From the NCBI RefSeq assembly GCF_004366035.1, contig NZ_SOEE01000005.1:1-64000 (forward strand): a DNA stretch of 64,000 nt, in the 5' to 3' direction. This stretch comes from Cytobacillus oceanisediminis. Its GTDB lineage: Bacteria > Bacillota > Bacilli > Bacillales > Cytobacillaceae. The number at the start of each line of letters is the position of its first letter. Position 1 is the first letter of the stretch. A program made the position numbers and the translations under genes. The notes under the pieces were generated by a model. The model had not been told where the DNA came from, ran no database searches, and saw only the letters and a list, made by a program, of their open reading frames with translations. Shown here piece by piece: positions 62,883 to 64,000 of the stretch.

Positions 62883-64000
62883 CTAGACTCGATTATAAAC
62901 ATCTTCCAATTCAGTCTTTGTTAAAGCATTTGGTAAAACTTTTTTATAAATTTGACGAATATCTTCTTTTTCTGCTTTCCGGGGATTATTTGGAATCGTG
63001 CCTAAATCATTCATTGCATCTTTAGATAAGCGATCCACCATTTCATCAGTAAAATCCAGCTTTAGATAACTAAAATCATTTGGAATATCCAGAGCTTTAT
63101 TAAACTCTTTAACTAATGAAGCAAGTTTCCTTGCAGCATTTCTATCATTCTCGAATGTCAGCGAAGGTTCAAAGACCCTTGCAATATTGGCATACTTTTC
63201 ATAGTTAGCTATCAGGTTATGTTCTATAATGTGCGGCAGCAGTATGGCATTCGCAAGTCCATGAGGCACCTGATATAAAGCCGACATCGGATGCGAGCAA
63301 GAATGGACTAATGCAACGCCCGCCATTCCAAAGGATATACCTGCCATTGTACTGGCCAGGTGTATTTGTGCCCTGGCTTCAAGATTATCAGGGTGTGCAT
63401 AGCTTGCCGGCAAATTCCCCTTAATCATTTTGATTGCTTCAAAGGCTAATCCATCTGTTATCGGGTTTGATTTAAGTGATGTATAAGACTCAATGGCATG
63501 TACTAAAGCATCCACACCAGTAGCAGAAACAACATGCCGCGGAAGAGAAGTGGTTAAACTTGGATCGACAAAGGCCGCCTTTGGTGCAAGCATAGGGGAA
63601 GCAATTACGTATTTTCTCCCCTCCTCATGATCAGTGATCACCGAGACCGGAGTTACCTCCGAACCGGTTCCAACCGTAGTAGGAATAGCAATGAGTAAAG
63701 GAATAGCTTTATGGAGGGGCTTTTGACCCCGGCGATAATCCAGGATGTGTCCTTCATGGGCAACTATCGCACTAACAGCTTTTCCGAAGTCCATGGGGCT
63801 TCCTCCCCCTATGGCAAGGATCATTTCGCAGGATTCCTGTTTATATATCTGTGCTCCCTTCATAACAGTCTGAGCATGGGGATTCGGCTCAACCTCAGCA
63901 AACACTGCTGTATCAATGCCGTTCTTATTTAATAATGAGGTAACCTCATCTATTATTCCTGTATTAAGAAGCCCTGGGTCAGTGGCAACAAAAACCTTTG
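62883..64000 (-). CDS. Iron-containing alcohol dehydrogenase, 5' end beyond the window
   Basis: The frame is open from the window edge (reading KVFVATDPGLLNTG) to the stop at 62883, ~372 residues, so only the N-terminal few residues are missing. It shows the Fe-ADH pattern: GGGSPMDFGKA (cofactor loop), PTTVGTGSEVTPVSVIT, and VALVHSCSHPMSALYQVPHGLANAILLPH with the metal-binding His residues. It oxidises alcohols or reduces aldehydes with NAD. It lies upstream of the sigma-54 operon, on the same strand, with its own terminator between; a link to the pathway is possible but not shown. Confidence 0.92.
   Translation of the reverse strand, partial: KVFVATDPGLLNTGIIDEVTSLLNKNGIDTAVFAEVEPNPHAQTVMKGAQIYKQESCEMILAIGGGSPMDFGKAVSAIVAHEGHILDYRRGQKPLHKAIPLLIAIPTTVGTGSEVTPVSVITDHEEGRKYVIASPMLAPKAAFVDPSLTTSLPRHVVSATGVDALVHAIESYTSLKSNPITDGLAFEAIKMIKGNLPASYAHPDNLEARAQIHLASTMAGISFGMAGVALVHSCSHPMSALYQVPHGLANAILLPHIIEHNLIANYEKYANIARVFEPSLTFENDRNAARKLASLVKEFNKALDIPNDFSYLKLDFTDEMVDRLSKDAMNDLGTIPNNPRKAEKEDIRQIYKKVLPNALTKTELEDVYNRV

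Noticed and set aside
1..64000. CRISPR arrays, tRNA, rRNA, intact insertion sequences or prophage
   Set aside because: No regularly spaced repeats, no cloverleaf or rRNA-like segments, and no transposase, integrase or phage structural frames were seen.

Overview
The window looks like chromosome from a low-GC, Gram-positive, spore-former-type Bacillaceae (Bacillus/Cytobacillus-like). Evidence: AT-rich intergenic DNA, strong AGGAGG-type ribosome sites, frequent TTG/GTG starts, SLH-anchored surface proteins, class D sortases with LPNTA substrates, teichoic-acid genes, a PbpC-type PBP and PlcR/NprR-type regulators. No rRNA, tRNA, CRISPR array or intact insertion sequence was seen.

Layout. (1) 1-6.3 kb, minus strand: cell-wall glycopolymer genes (GT2 glycosyltransferase cut by the window edge, a glycerophosphotransferase/GT4 fusion, a degenerate GT4-like protein with two tandem modules, TagD, GtaB). 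(2) 6.5-12.3 kb: a pair of paralogous 48-aa proteins, a broken polysaccharide deacetylase, an SLH-anchored 5'-nucleotidase, small ORFs and decaying DNA. (3) 12.4-26.8 kb: surface proteins: a giant LRR/Fn3 LPNTA protein with a divergent class D sortase, an SLH/BIG2 protein, a GH26-like glycosidase, and a second LPNTA protein plus class D sortase. Several genes between 20.8 and 22.6 kb are decayed. (4) 27.0-34.3 kb: a complete-looking circular bacteriocin locus resembling the enterocin AS-48 layout: precursor, large membrane protein, SpoIIM/DUF95 protein, further membrane protein, ABC ATPase and small immunity candidate on the plus strand, with an MFP/ATPase/MacB-permease exporter divergent on the minus strand. 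(5) 34.5-35.7 kb: a PlcR/NprR-type TPR receptor followed at once by a secreted propeptide carrying four copies of GIPSEH, the best candidate for an undescribed quorum-sensing pair, directly beside the bacteriocin locus. A second TPR regulator without an obvious propeptide lies at 36.5 kb. (6) 37.5-44.9 kb: LysM-NlpC/P60 hydrolase, YknW/YknX-like pair, acyltransferase and PbpC-type PBP. (7) 45.1-62.6 kb, minus strand: a long catabolic operon (sigma-54 activator, NDP-forming acyl-CoA synthetase-like subunit, CoA-transferase, TAXI-TRAP uptake, full beta-oxidation set, extra dehydrogenases, frameshifted permease). It is headed by a near-consensus sigma-54 promoter with three GTTGC/GCAAC inverted repeats as candidate enhancer sites. 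(8) 62.9-64 kb: a partial iron alcohol dehydrogenase.

How the parts may work together: the TPR receptor and GIPSEH peptide are well placed to time bacteriocin production, but no operator linking them was identified. The catabolic operon would take up an organic acid by TRAP, activate it with CoA and shorten it by beta-oxidation. The gene set fits a dicarboxylate such as adipate, by analogy to Dca-type pathways; the substrate is inference.
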